From Alphaproteobacteria bacterium (GTDB lineage: Bacteria; Pseudomonadota; Alphaproteobacteria; Rickettsiales; SXRF01): a stretch of DNA of 64,000 nt. The notes beneath the pieces are model-generated. The model searched no databases. It was not told the origin of the DNA and worked only from the letters and a program-made list of their open reading frames with translations. The first letter of the stretch is position 1. Every line of letters begins with the position of its first letter. Made by a program: the position numbers and the translations under genes. Shown piece by piece: positions 18,755 to 27,596 of this stretch. The stretch lies in NCBI GenBank assembly GCA_025362975.1, contig JANYES010000014.1, positions 1-64,000 of the forward strand, written 5' to 3'.

Positions 18755-20260
18755 ATGCAAAAGATGCTCGACACGATCAGCCTCCGGGAATTAAGCATGT
18801 TAATGAGCGATCTGCTGCGCTTGTCAGGCGGCGGCAGGCCGCCGCTGGTGCGCGATCAAAACGGCGAGGGGACGATGGGGTTTGACTCGATGGGCATGCA
18901 GGAATTTTTGCCGCCCGATAAGCAGCTCGACCCGCTTTCGAGCCACATCATGTGGTCAGGCTCGTTCATGCCGGCGCAGGCGCGCGTGTTGCGTGTGGAA
19001 AAAGGCTGGGCGAACAGCATCACCACCGGGCTTGCCGTCACCACGGACACGCTGCACCAGCAGCTGATCAATTTCGGTCGCAATTCCAAAGCGCTGATCG
19101 ATATGAAAGAACTCGACGAGGACATGCGCGCGTCCATCAGCTCTATCGCCGTCCCGTTCAGCACCCGCAGCGAAGGCCTGACTAGCGACGGTGTCGCCGA
19201 TTTACTTGCCGCCATGCAATACCGCAAACATATTCCCATCAAGCTGAAACTGCACGAAGGCGTTGACCGCCAGACCATCCAGTTCGAAAATACGCACGGC
19301 ATCGGCCCTAAAGGTAAAAGCCTGCTTAGTGTGCTGATCGGGCTCAACACGTTGTCCAACGGCAACGTGTCGCGCAATACGGTGGTCGATCATAAAGCGG
19401 TGTTCACACCGGAAAAGGAATTGCTGGTTGTGGGCGCCGCACAGGACGCGGTGAACACGTTGCAACAGGTCAAAACCGAACTGGTGCGCCAGCTCACTAA
19501 GCTGAAAGCATCGGGCGACAAGCGTTTTGAAGGCGTCGATGTCGATGAGGTCGTGTCGGCCAATTTCGACCTCAACCGAAAAGCTCTTGCGCGCGTGATT
19601 AAAAAAGAAGCTGGGTTTTTAAAAGTGGCTAGCGTCATCGCCGATCTGGTTCATCCAGCGGTAGAGCCGGTGAAGACCATCGACACGGTGCTGGGCCTGA
19701 TCGACGAACCGCATGTCGAAATTCCCATCGTTGAAAACGCCGATCAGGCGAAACGCCTCGTCATGGCAGCCGCCTATAAAACAACGCAGCATTACGGCGA
19801 AACATGGCAGCCGAGTAAGCAGTGGAAGCAAATCCAGCGCAAATATAACATCGATACGTTGCAACTCGGCAAAGAGCTGGACAGCATCGCCATGCATTCG
19901 CCGGAGAATCCAAAGGCCATTATGCAACACCCGGAAACGGAAAAGCTCATGCGGCTGGTGGAGCTGACCGCCGAGAAATTCAACGATGCGGCGCTCATGC
20001 GCATGATCGAAACCGTGGAGCCGCACCGTCAGGTCCATATCGAAAAACTGGGCGAAACCTTACGCGGCCCCAAAACCATCCTCGGCAAGCTGGGGCTTGA
20101 CCGCCGCCGCGCAAGCGCGCTGGTCGACGCGGTCAAAGCGGGCTTATGTAAAGAAGAAATCGGCGAAGCCGGAGAGCGCGCGGCGGCACGTTATGAAGAG
20201 GGCAAAACCAGCTTCAGCGATCTGCTACGCGAAGAAACCGGCAAACCGCGCAAGCGTTAA
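18755..20260 (+). CDS. Orphan hypothetical protein (501 aa)
   Basis: Unrecognised 501-residue protein with no signal peptide or membrane segment. Possible subdivisions by eye are a glycine-rich N-terminal part (residues 20-60), a mixed alpha/beta middle, a helical segment at about 220-330 containing VVGAAQDAVNTLQQVKTELV, and a charged C-terminus ending GKPRKR. It is on the plus strand, isolated from the TCA operon and rho, with a gap upstream that could carry its own promoter. Codon usage looks like that of its neighbours, so recent transfer is not obvious. Confidence 0.65.
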   Translation: MQKMLDTISLRELSMLMSDLLRLSGGGRPPLVRDQNGEGTMGFDSMGMQEFLPPDKQLDPLSSHIMWSGSFMPAQARVLRVEKGWANSITTGLAVTTDTLHQQLINFGRNSKALIDMKELDEDMRASISSIAVPFSTRSEGLTSDGVADLLAAMQYRKHIPIKLKLHEGVDRQTIQFENTHGIGPKGKSLLSVLIGLNTLSNGNVSRNTVVDHKAVFTPEKELLVVGAAQDAVNTLQQVKTELVRQLTKLKASGDKRFEGVDVDEVVSANFDLNRKALARVIKKEAGFLKVASVIADLVHPAVEPVKTIDTVLGLIDEPHVEIPIVENADQAKRLVMAAAYKTTQHYGETWQPSKQWKQIQRKYNIDTLQLGKELDSIAMHSPENPKAIMQHPETEKLMRLVELTAEKFNDAALMRMIETVEPHRQVHIEKLGETLRGPKTILGKLGLDRRRASALVDAVKAGLCKEEIGEAGERAAARYEEGKTSFSDLLREETGKPRKR

Positions 20261-20383
20261 CGCGCCTGCCCGGCGGCAGCGTCGCATAGCCCGCGCCATC
20301 CGCCGAACCGGAATTGCCGCCGACATTGGAGGTATGCGACGCCACGAAAATCATCGGATCGCTTTTTCCAACAGCTTACCGGG

Positions 20384-20788
20384 CTACTTCCATGAAATGT
20401 TTATGCAGAAATAGCTGCATGCTTGACGACTGCCACTTGTGGGCATGAAAAAGAATACCGTGGCAGTATCGATCAACGTGACTAACGCAGTGGCATAGCG
20501 CATCCGGCGTAGCGATGCGAAAACCGAATACTGTAAAAGCAGCACGCTTGCGATGATGTAGAAATTGGTATGGTGCGGAAAAAGCGTCGAGCCGAGCAGC
20601 GCCTCATTCAGCAAATCCGAACTGAAACGCCCACCCCACCGCATGTAAAAAAATCCGATGGCAGTGAACACACCTTTGGCGGCCTGCGCGGCGCGGCCAA
20701 AATCATCGGCCTGCGGCAAGGACCAATAGCCGAGCGCGACGTAACCGCCAAGCGGCAGCAGGCATAAAACGCTTATGCCTGCGCACAT
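20384..20788 (-). pseudogene. Truncated membrane protein, DUF6056/glycosyltransferase-like remnant
   Basis: The minus-strand frame starts six bases after the rho stop. Residues 1-95 contain two hydrophobic segments and the stretch QADDFGRAAQ then YMRWGGRFSSDLLNE, which resemble the N-terminal region of DUF6056-type polytopic proteins, normally several hundred residues long. The frame ends abruptly after 134 residues with an unrelated-looking Cys/Ser-rich tail. Downstream, 20261-20383 has only short coding-like scraps on the same strand. This looks like gene decay or a deletion scar. Confidence 0.5.
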
Positions 20789-20793
20789 TCGGC

Positions 20794-22182
20794 CTACGAG
20801 TTCATCTTATCGAAGAACTCGTCGTTGCATTTAGTGTCCTGGAGTTTATCCAGAAGGAACTCGATACCGTCCATCGGCCCCATGGGAGCCAGTATTCGGC
20901 GCATGACCCACATTTTGGTGAGCGTGCTCTTATCGACGAGGAGGTCTTCCTTGCGGGTGCCGGACTTGGTAATGTCCATAGCCGGGAAGGTACGCTTGTC
21001 GGCGAGCTTGCGGTCGAGGACCAACTCGGAATTGCCGGTGCCTTTGAATTCTTCAAAGATGACTTCGTCCATGCGACTGCCGGTTTCGATCAGTGCGGTG
21101 GCGATGATGGTCAAAGAACCGCCATGCTCGATGTTACGCGCCGCGCCGAAGAACCGTTTCGGACGCTGGAGTGCGTTGGCGTCCACACCGCCGGTCAGAA
21201 CCTTGCCCGAGGACGGGATGACGGTGTTGTAAGCGCGCGCAAGGCGCGTGATTGAATCGAGCAGGATGACCACGTCTTTTTTATGCTCAACCAGCTTTTT
21301 GGCTTTTTCGATTACCATTTCAGCGAGCTGCACGTGGCGAGTTGCCGGTTCGTCGAAGGTGGACGACACAACTTCACCTTTAACGGTGCGCTGCATGTCG
21401 GTCACTTCTTCCGGGCGTTCGTCAATTAGCAGGACGATCAGGAAGGCTTCAGGATGGTTGATGCTGATGGAATGGGCAATGTTTTGCAAAATAACGGTTT
21501 TACCGGTGCGTGGCGGGGCTACGATCAGGGCGCGCTGGCCAAAACCGATGGGGGCGACGATGTCGGTGACACGCATCGACATATCATTGGCTTGCTGCTT
21601 GGTTTTATTACGTTCGTGACGATCGCGGCCGGATTCGCGGGGATTGACCGGCGGGGCGACTTCGACGATTTCCTTAGCCATCGAGGTGGGGTCGGCGCGC
21701 ACTTGCGATTTTGGAATCGGTTTTGAGCCAAGTTCCACTTCCAGCTTGATTTTACGTTCCGGGTAGAGCGGCACGAGGTTGTCGAAATTGATGCGGTGGC
21801 GCACCATGTCCGGGTCATCGTAATTGATGGTGTTGACTTTGAGCAGGGCGAAATAGCGCTCGCCGTCTTTCGGAGCGCGGATTTCGCCGGCTACGGTATC
21901 ACCGGTGCGAAGCGCGAAGCGCCGCACCTGCGAGGGGGACACGTAAATATCGTCAGGGCCAGCAAGGTAGTTGGCCAGCGGCGAGCGCAGGAAGCCGAAA
22001 CCGTCCTGTAACACTTCAACCACGCCTTCACCGTTAATGGCTTCGCCTTTTTCGGCCTGTTTTTTTAAAATAGCGAAAATCATTTCCTGCTTGAGCATGG
22101 CGCTCGCATTTTCTACGCCGTTTTCTTCAGCGAGTTGCAGGAGTTCATCCGGGGTTTTCAATTTAAGTTCTTGTAATTTCAT
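20794..22182 (-). CDS. rho: Transcription termination factor Rho
   Basis: 462-residue hexameric RNA helicase that terminates transcription. The N-terminal helical domain, the cold-shock-like RNA-binding domain ([22 protein letters not shown]), Walker A in [12 protein letters not shown], the Q-loop [14 protein letters not shown] and Walker B in [16 protein letters not shown] are all visible. Compared with E. coli Rho (419 aa), about 43 extra residues (roughly 155-198) lie in the connector between the RNA-binding and ATPase domains, rich in Pro, Arg and Lys. Confidence 0.97.
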   Translation of the reverse strand: MKLQELKLKTPDELLQLAEENGVENASAMLKQEMIFAILKKQAEKGEAINGEGVVEVLQDGFGFLRSPLANYLAGPDDIYVSPSQVRRFALRTGDTVAGEIRAPKDGERYFALLKVNTINYDDPDMVRHRINFDNLVPLYPERKIKLEVELGSKPIPKSQVRADPTSMAKEIVEVAPPVNPRESGRDRHERNKTKQQANDMSMRVTDIVAPIGFGQRALIVAPPRTGKTVILQNIAHSISINHPEAFLIVLLIDERPEEVTDMQRTVKGEVVSSTFDEPATRHVQLAEMVIEKAKKLVEHKKDVVILLDSITRLARAYNTVIPSSGKVLTGGVDANALQRPKRFFGAARNIEHGGSLTIIATALIETGSRMDEVIFEEFKGTGNSELVLDRKLADKRTFPAMDITKSGTRKEDLLVDKSTLTKMWVMRRILAPMGPMDGIEFLLDKLQDTKCNDEFFDKMNS

Positions 22183-22202
22183 AGCTCTATCGCTTTGTGG
22201 GG

Positions 22203-22222
22203 AAAAAAAGGCCTAAAAAGGC
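22203..22222 (-). terminator. Terminator-like hairpin in the rho leader
   Basis: On the minus strand, GCCT-TTTT-AGGC (22222-22211) is followed by C and seven T residues just 21 bases before the rho ATG. The stem is only four base pairs, so termination would be weak, but the position fits an attenuator. Rho is autoregulated by leader attenuation in E. coli; extension to this gene is inference. Confidence 0.3.
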
Positions 22223-22277
22223 AGAGGGGAAATACGACGCGTGAGGAGGGTGATGGGGTGCATCGCTTAACGACTCT

Positions 22278-22306
22278 AAACTAATTGATGCGCCTTGCTC
22301 GGTCAA
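22278..22306 (-). promoter_or_regulatory. Candidate sigma-70 promoter of rho
   Basis: TTGACC (22306-22301) and TAGTTT (22283-22278) are separated by 17 bases on the minus strand. The -35 is one base from consensus; the -10 is weak. It would give a leader of about 90 bases. Confidence 0.35.
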
Positions 22307-22430
22307 GTTCAATATATTACCCACTAATTTTAATTATTTATTAATACATTATCAGCGTTTTTCCTTACGCTTTGAACCTTTGTGAGAAAAGCGCTACTAA
22401 GATTTTTACGAGCTAAAGCAAGCCCAAAAG

Positions 22431-22452
22431 GCCACCCTAACCGGTGGCTTTT
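22431..22452 (-). terminator. Rho-independent terminator after hemJ
   Basis: GCCACC (22431-22436) pairs with GGTGGC (22443-22448); the arms are flanked by A and T runs, so on the minus strand the hairpin is followed by TTTT. It lies seven bases beyond the hemJ stop and separates the hem genes from rho. Confidence 0.65.
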
Positions 22453-22458
22453 CCCGTT

Positions 22459-22899
22459 TTAAAAAGGCTTGAGCACCACCAGCAGGACGATGATGACCAT
22501 GAGCGCCGCAGGTACTTCATTGAATATACGGAAAAATTTCTCGGATTTAACGTTCTGGTCGCGCGCGAAGGCCTTACGGTAACGCGACATCATGGCATGG
22601 CAAATTTGCAAACCAACGACACATGTGAGCTTGGCATGCAACCATCCGTTACCGGGGGAAAGCGCATCCGTGCGCACGATCAGCCAGATACCTAAAATCC
22701 ATGTCACAATCATCGCCGGGTTGATAATGCCGCGCAGCAGCTTGCGCTCCATCACCTTAAACAATTCAGAGGCTTCCGAGCCGGGTTTGACGCGGCTGTG
22801 ATACACGAACAGGCGAGGCAAATACAGCATCCCCGCCATCCACGACATCACCGCGATAATGTGTAAACCCTTTAGCCATAAATATAATTCCGCTTGCAT
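22459..22899 (-). CDS. hemJ: Protoporphyrinogen oxidase HemJ
   Basis: 146-residue integral membrane HemJ, the oxidase that converts protoporphyrinogen IX to protoporphyrin IX in many alphaproteobacteria. Four hydrophobic segments are visible. Conserved residues include the His of LKGLHIIAVMSWMAGMLYLPRLFVYH and the Lys/Arg-rich loop ERKLLRGIINPAM. It overlaps the ferrochelatase gene by one base, joining the last two steps of haem synthesis. Confidence 0.93.
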   Translation of the reverse strand: MQAELYLWLKGLHIIAVMSWMAGMLYLPRLFVYHSRVKPGSEASELFKVMERKLLRGIINPAMIVTWILGIWLIVRTDALSPGNGWLHAKLTCVVGLQICHAMMSRYRKAFARDQNVKSEKFFRIFNEVPAALMVIIVLLVVLKPF

Positions 22900-23936
22900 C
22901 AGTTACCGCACACACAGCTGGCGAAATTCGTCGGGCAGATTTTCGCATTGTTTGAGGATTTGATTTCGCCGTCCTTATCGCATTTCAGGCAAAGCTCGCT
23001 CAGCGCCTCGATGAAAAATGGCTCGCTGTTGAGCGCGGGCACGCGGTAATACCCCGGCACGTTGTTCTTTTCGGCAAGGTGGCGGTAATCGATATCGAGC
23101 TCGACGAGGGTTTCGGAATGCTCCGACACGAACGCCACCGGCACGACCAGCACCGGCACCTTGTCCTTACCCGCTTGAATGATTTCATCTTCCGTGGACG
23201 GGCCGATCCATTCGAGGCGACCGACTTTGCTCTGGTAGCAGGTCACGTAATCCAGCTCGTCGACTGACATCACCTGCGTAATGGCTTCAACCGAACGCTC
23301 CACCTGCCACTGGTACGGGTCGCCCGCGGTTACCATTTTCTCAGGCAGGCCATGCGCGGAGAAAAGCACACGGGGCTTTCCTACCTCGGCAGCTTTCCAA
23401 TACATGTCCTTGATCACCTTCACATGCGCCGCGACGAAAGATTTGTCGTTCGGGTAGCAGCAGATGGCGGTGGTTTTCACATCGAAATTATTTTTAGCGC
23501 ATGCCGCTTTCCAGTCGGTAAACGCCGAACCGGTGGTGGTGGTGGAAAACTGCGGATAGAGCGGCAGCAGAATCACGTTGTCGGGATTGCAGGCTTTAAC
23601 CTTGCGCACCACCATGTCGCTTTTGGGATGCCAGTGGCGCATGCAGACGAATACTTTATACTCGTCTTCGGTGCCGGATTCCTTGAGCTTTTTTTCGAGC
23701 GCTTCGGCCTGATTCATGGTGAATTCCAAAATCGGCGATTTACCACCTATACGCTTGTAAATATTCTGAGCTTTGCTTTTGCGTAAGCTCGAAATAAAAA
23801 ACGCAAGCGCGGTGCGAAAAGGTTGCGGTAGCGTAATAATCGCCGGGTCGTTAAACAGGTTGAACAGGAAAGGACGTACCGCTGCGAGGCTGTCTGGGCC
23901 TCCTAAATTGAACAGGATAACGGCGTGTTTCGTCAT
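22899..23936 (-). CDS. hemH: Ferrochelatase with Cys-rich C-terminus
   Basis: 345-residue ferrochelatase, which inserts Fe(II) into protoporphyrin IX. The N-terminal NLGGPDSLAAVRPFL, the active-site His region LFSAHGLPEKMV and the distal VPVAFVSEHSETLVELD are present. The last 35 residues contain five Cys (…LCLKC…ICPTNFASCVC), consistent with the [2Fe-2S] cluster known in Caulobacter and eukaryotic ferrochelatases. It sits nine bases after hemE and is coupled to hemJ. Confidence 0.96.
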   Translation of the reverse strand: MTKHAVILFNLGGPDSLAAVRPFLFNLFNDPAIITLPQPFRTALAFFISSLRKSKAQNIYKRIGGKSPILEFTMNQAEALEKKLKESGTEDEYKVFVCMRHWHPKSDMVVRKVKACNPDNVILLPLYPQFSTTTTGSAFTDWKAACAKNNFDVKTTAICCYPNDKSFVAAHVKVIKDMYWKAAEVGKPRVLFSAHGLPEKMVTAGDPYQWQVERSVEAITQVMSVDELDYVTCYQSKVGRLEWIGPSTEDEIIQAGKDKVPVLVVPVAFVSEHSETLVELDIDYRHLAEKNNVPGYYRVPALNSEPFFIEALSELCLKCDKDGEIKSSNNAKICPTNFASCVCGN

Positions 23937-23944
23937 GATCTCGT

Positions 23945-24991
23945 TTAATGCTCGTGTTTAAGGTAGTCGCACAGACTCACCACGTGGTCGATCGGAGTAT
24001 GCGGCAAAATACCATGCCCGAGATTAAAGATAAAACGGTTATTCGCAAAAGATTTCTGGCCCAGTGTGGCGATAATTTTTTTCGCCTGCGCCATCATCGC
24101 GTCTTTGTCTTCGGCTAGCAAGATAGGATCGAGATTTCCCTGCACGACGCAAATCCGAGACAGATGCTCTGCCGCCCATGCCAGCTCCACCGACGAATCG
24201 ATGCTGATAGCGTCGACTTTTGTTTCTAGCGCGTATTTTTTATATTTAGTTCCGGCCATGCGCGGGAAACCGATGATGGGTAATTCCGGATGCGCTTGTT
24301 TGAGCGCGGCAACAATCTGCTTCGTCGGCTCGATGACGTAATCGGAAAATTCCTGTTCGCTCAAGACACCCGACCATGAATCGAAAAGCTGGATGACTTC
24401 GGCGCCGGCTTTCACCTGCGCGAGCGTATGGGTGATAACCGACACGGTGAGGAGTTTAAGCAAGCGGCTGAAAAATACTTTGTCCTTTTGCGCGAGTGTA
24501 CGCACCGATTGGAAATCTTTACTTGATTGCCCCTGAACCATGTAGCACGCAAGCGTCCACGGCGACCCTGCAAAGCCGATAAGCGTCGTCTCGATGGGTA
24601 AGCCTGCACGGGTAAGCTTCAACGCTTCGTAGACCGGTTCAAGCTTCGCAGGATTGTATACCAAGCTGTCCAGCTCCTGCTGCGTTTGAACGGGTACGAG
24701 GACGGGGCCTTTTTTTTCTTCAAAACGCACGTTCATGCCGAGTGCGTCTGGAATGACTAAAATATCCGAAAAAATAATCGACGCATCGAAACCGAAACGA
24801 CGTATCGGTTGCAAGGTCACTTCCGATGCTTTGGAAGGCGTGTAGCACATATCGAGAAAATTTTTCGTGTGGCTGCGCACTTCGCGGTATTCGGGCAAAT
24901 ACCTGCCTGCCTGGCGCATGAACCAGAACGGTGCCCGCGATATTTTTTCTTGCCTGAATGCGCTTAAGAGAAGCTTAGAATTTTTTTCCAT
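23945..24991 (-). CDS. hemE: Uroporphyrinogen decarboxylase
   Basis: 348-residue enzyme converting uroporphyrinogen III to coproporphyrinogen III. The N-terminal PFWFMRQAGRYLPEYR and GFAGSPWTLACYMVQG are diagnostic. First gene of the hemE-hemH-hemJ operon, transcribed away from the probable replication origin. hemE borders oriC in Caulobacter and Rickettsia. Confidence 0.97.
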   Translation of the reverse strand: MEKNSKLLLSAFRQEKISRAPFWFMRQAGRYLPEYREVRSHTKNFLDMCYTPSKASEVTLQPIRRFGFDASIIFSDILVIPDALGMNVRFEEKKGPVLVPVQTQQELDSLVYNPAKLEPVYEALKLTRAGLPIETTLIGFAGSPWTLACYMVQGQSSKDFQSVRTLAQKDKVFFSRLLKLLTVSVITHTLAQVKAGAEVIQLFDSWSGVLSEQEFSDYVIEPTKQIVAALKQAHPELPIIGFPRMAGTKYKKYALETKVDAISIDSSVELAWAAEHLSRICVVQGNLDPILLAEDKDAMMAQAKKIIATLGQKSFANNRFIFNLGHGILPHTPIDHVVSLCDYLKHEH

Positions 24992-25361
24992 ACTAATAAT
25001 ATAAAATATATATTTCTTAAAGGTGGTAGTAGTAGGGTTCGAAGTAATGAGGACAACTTTCCCTCCACCGGGTTATCCCCGCTGCCTTGGTTTAGCGGGT
25101 TTATTGTGGATAAAAAAGCAATAACTTGTCCAAAACCGTAAAAATAGATGCAAATAGCGCCAATCGGGTGCTATGAAACATGGGTATAAGTCGCTTCTTA
25201 GGAAAGTTATAACGCCCTGAGGATAGGCAAACTTACATGGGGATAATTGTTCGCCGGACCCCCGCATGGAATGGGATAATTTTTATCCATTTTTTATGCG
25301 GCGTTTCGTACAGGATTTATCCACAGCAAGATGCACAGATAGGCCAAGTTAGGAATAATTC
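24992..25361. other. Probable chromosomal replication origin (oriC)
   Basis: This 370-base interval between divergent hemE and ppsR holds no credible gene. It carries two perfect DnaA boxes: TTATCCACA at 25317-25325 (+) and its complement TGTGGATAA at 25105-25113. Weaker boxes are TTATCCCCG 25073-25081, TGGGGATAA 25238-25246, ATGGGATAA 25271-25279 and TTATCCATT 25283-25291; the last two nearly form a hairpin. An almost pure A/T stretch at about 24991-25020 could be the unwinding element. Gene strand bias flips here and the flanking genes match origin-proximal order in Caulobacter and Rickettsia. No paired TTAA-N7-TTAA (CtrA) site was found. Confidence 0.82.
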
Positions 25362-26207
25362 ATGAAAAAATTCAACCTCCACCTCGTCTCCGATTCCACC
25401 GGCGAAACGGTTTCTTCCGTCGCGCGCGCGGCACTCGTGCAGTTTGATGATTTGGAACCCGAAGAATTTAACTGGACGCTCGTGCGCACAAAGATGCAGA
25501 TGGAACGCATCATCGCCGCCATCGTCGCCAATCCCGGCCCGGTCTTATATACATTAGTTGATAACGGTTTGCGCGATATGCTGAAGCTCGAATGCGTGAA
25601 GCGCAACCTGCCGTGCATCTCGGTGCTCGGCACAGTGCTGAGCGAGTTGTCGACGTATCTTGGAACCGAGACGCACGCGTCGCCGGGCAAGCAGCACGAA
25701 CTCAATGATGAATATTTCCTGCGCGTCGAAGCGATCAACTACACCCTCGCCCATGACGACGGGCAGATGCACTGGGATCTGGAAGAGGCCGACATCGTGC
25801 TCGTCGGCGTGTCGCGCACGTCGAAATCGCCAACCTGTGTATACCTCGCTTATAAAGGATATAAGACGGCGAATATTCCTTTTGTGCACGGGGTGATGCT
25901 GCCGCCCAGCCTTGAGACATTGAAAAAACCGTTGGTGGTGGGGCTGACCATCAGCCCCGAACGCTTGCAGCAGATTCGCCGCACACGCCTGCAATCGCTC
26001 AACCAGCAAAACGACACCAATTATGTCGATATGGAATACATGCAGGCCGAGATCGCCGAATCGCGCAAGCTGTACAATAAGCATAGATGGCCGGTGATCG
26101 ACGTGACCAAGCGCTCGGTGGAAGAAACGGCGGCGACCATCATGCAGTATTTCAAAAAACATCAAGAAAAAATGGGAGCGGGCCCAGCTCGAAATGACAA
26201 TGCGTAA
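25362..26207 (+). CDS. ppsR: PEP synthase/PPDK regulatory kinase-phosphorylase (DUF299)
   Basis: 281-residue bifunctional regulator that phosphorylates (using ADP) and dephosphorylates a Thr of PEP synthase or pyruvate phosphate dikinase. The N-terminal HLVSDSTGETVSSVARA and the P-loop-like GVSRTSKSPT (residues 149-158) are characteristic, with HDDG at 131-134. AGGAAT lies before the ATG. It is the first gene right of the origin and overlaps aroE by 14 bases. The maf gene often found between ppsR and aroE is absent here. Confidence 0.95.
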   Translation: MKKFNLHLVSDSTGETVSSVARAALVQFDDLEPEEFNWTLVRTKMQMERIIAAIVANPGPVLYTLVDNGLRDMLKLECVKRNLPCISVLGTVLSELSTYLGTETHASPGKQHELNDEYFLRVEAINYTLAHDDGQMHWDLEEADIVLVGVSRTSKSPTCVYLAYKGYKTANIPFVHGVMLPPSLETLKKPLVVGLTISPERLQQIRRTRLQSLNQQNDTNYVDMEYMQAEIAESRKLYNKHRWPVIDVTKRSVEETAATIMQYFKKHQEKMGAGPARNDNA

Positions 26208-27015
26208 AGCTGGCGTCATGGGCTGGCCCGTTGCCCATAGCCTGTCGCCGAAGCTGCATGGCTACTGGTTGAAGAAATATGGAATCGAGGGTGAGTATCT
26301 TGCGCTGGAAGTAAATCCTGAGGAATTTGCCGGGAAGCTTGCTGCTTTGCAGGCAAATGGGTTTGCCGGGGTGAATCTGACGCTGCCGCACAAGGAGCTG
26401 GTGATGTCGATGCTGGCGGATATGGATAGTGATGCACAGGAAGCGGGCATGGCCAATACGATTGTGATTCGCTCCGATGGCAGTTTCTACGGCATGAATA
26501 CCGACAGCTACGGGTTTATCGAAAATATCCGCGGCTCGATTCCACAAAAAAATAAAGCGGTGGTGTTAGGTGCCGGCGGCGCTGCGCGCGCGGCGTGTTA
26601 TGCGCTGGCAAAAGAAGGATTTAAGCACATCGTGGTGGTAAACCGCTCGCTGGAACGGGCGCAAAACGTCGCGGCCGCCTTCGGCGGCACAGCCGTCGCG
26701 TGGGAAGATCGCGCGCGCACGCTCGAAGGGGCCGATGTGCTGGCCAATGCCACGAGCTTGGGCATGACAGGCAAACAAACGCTTGAGATTGATCTCGCGT
26801 GGCTGCCGGTTTCGGCACTGGTGACGGACCTTGTCTATGCGCCGCTGGTGACCCCACTTTTAAAAGATGCGCGAGACCGCGGGAACAGAATTGTCGACGG
26901 GCTGGGCATGTTACTGCATCAGGCGGTGCCGGGGTTCGAGGCATGGTTCGGCGTGCGGCCCGTAGTGGATAGCGGCTTGCGCCACGCAGTGCTGGGGGGG
27001 GGAATGATATGCTGA
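26194..27015 (+). CDS. aroE: Shikimate dehydrogenase
   Basis: 273-residue NADP-dependent enzyme reducing 3-dehydroshikimate in the aromatic pathway. The catalytic Lys is in NLTLPHK (Lys67) and the paired Asp in NTDSYGF (Asp104); the cofactor motif is VLGAGGAARA. The start overlaps the end of ppsR, and its last codons overlap coaE by seven bases. Confidence 0.96.
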   Translation: MTMRKAGVMGWPVAHSLSPKLHGYWLKKYGIEGEYLALEVNPEEFAGKLAALQANGFAGVNLTLPHKELVMSMLADMDSDAQEAGMANTIVIRSDGSFYGMNTDSYGFIENIRGSIPQKNKAVVLGAGGAARAACYALAKEGFKHIVVVNRSLERAQNVAAAFGGTAVAWEDRARTLEGADVLANATSLGMTGKQTLEIDLAWLPVSALVTDLVYAPLVTPLLKDARDRGNRIVDGLGMLLHQAVPGFEAWFGVRPVVDSGLRHAVLGGGMIC

Positions 27016-27596
27016 TCATCGGGCTGACGGGCAGTATCGGCATGGGCAAGAGCATGGTGGCGGCGCAGCTTGCGCGGCTCGGCGCGAAAGTATGCAATGC
27101 TGATGATATCGTGCATAAGCTACTGGCCAAAGACGGGCGCGCGGTGAAGCTGGTGGAGAAGGCGTTTAAGAATGTCGTGGTGGGCGGCGCGGTAAACCGT
27201 AAGGCGCTCGGCGATATCGTTTTTAAAGATAAGGCGCAGCTCAAAGTACTAGAGAAAATCATGCATCCGCTTGTGGTGGGCGCTGAAAATGAATTCGTGC
27301 GCCGCCAGCAATTGCTTGGCGCGGACCTCGTGGTGATGGATATCCCGTTATTGTTTGAAACCGGCGCGGAAGAACGGTGCGACGTCACGCTGGTCGTCAC
27401 CGCACCGCATGTTATTCAGCGCCAGCGGGTGATGCGCCGGGCGAACATGACGCCCGAAAAATTCCACGAAATTCTCAAGGCCCAAATGCCCGACAGCGAA
27501 AAACGCGCCCGCGCCGATTTCATTATCGAAACAGGGCTGGGCAAGGCGACGAGCTTCATGGCGTGTAAAACTCTTGTGATGACATTATTTTCATGA
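27009..27596 (+). CDS. coaE: Dephospho-CoA kinase
   Basis: 195-residue kinase for the last step of CoA synthesis. The P-loop is IIGLTGSIGMGKSMV at the N-terminus and the CoA-binding region VVMDIPLLFETG follows near residue 115. Overlaps aroE upstream and a secreted-protein gene downstream by four bases. Confidence 0.96.
   Translation: MLIIGLTGSIGMGKSMVAAQLARLGAKVCNADDIVHKLLAKDGRAVKLVEKAFKNVVVGGAVNRKALGDIVFKDKAQLKVLEKIMHPLVVGAENEFVRRQQLLGADLVVMDIPLLFETGAEERCDVTLVVTAPHVIQRQRVMRRANMTPEKFHEILKAQMPDSEKRARADFIIETGLGKATSFMACKTLVMTLFS

Noticed and set aside
24992-25361. 64-codon minus-strand frame at 25073-25267 as a gene
   Set aside because: It lies across the DnaA boxes, has no domain and no ribosome site, and is out of keeping with an origin region.
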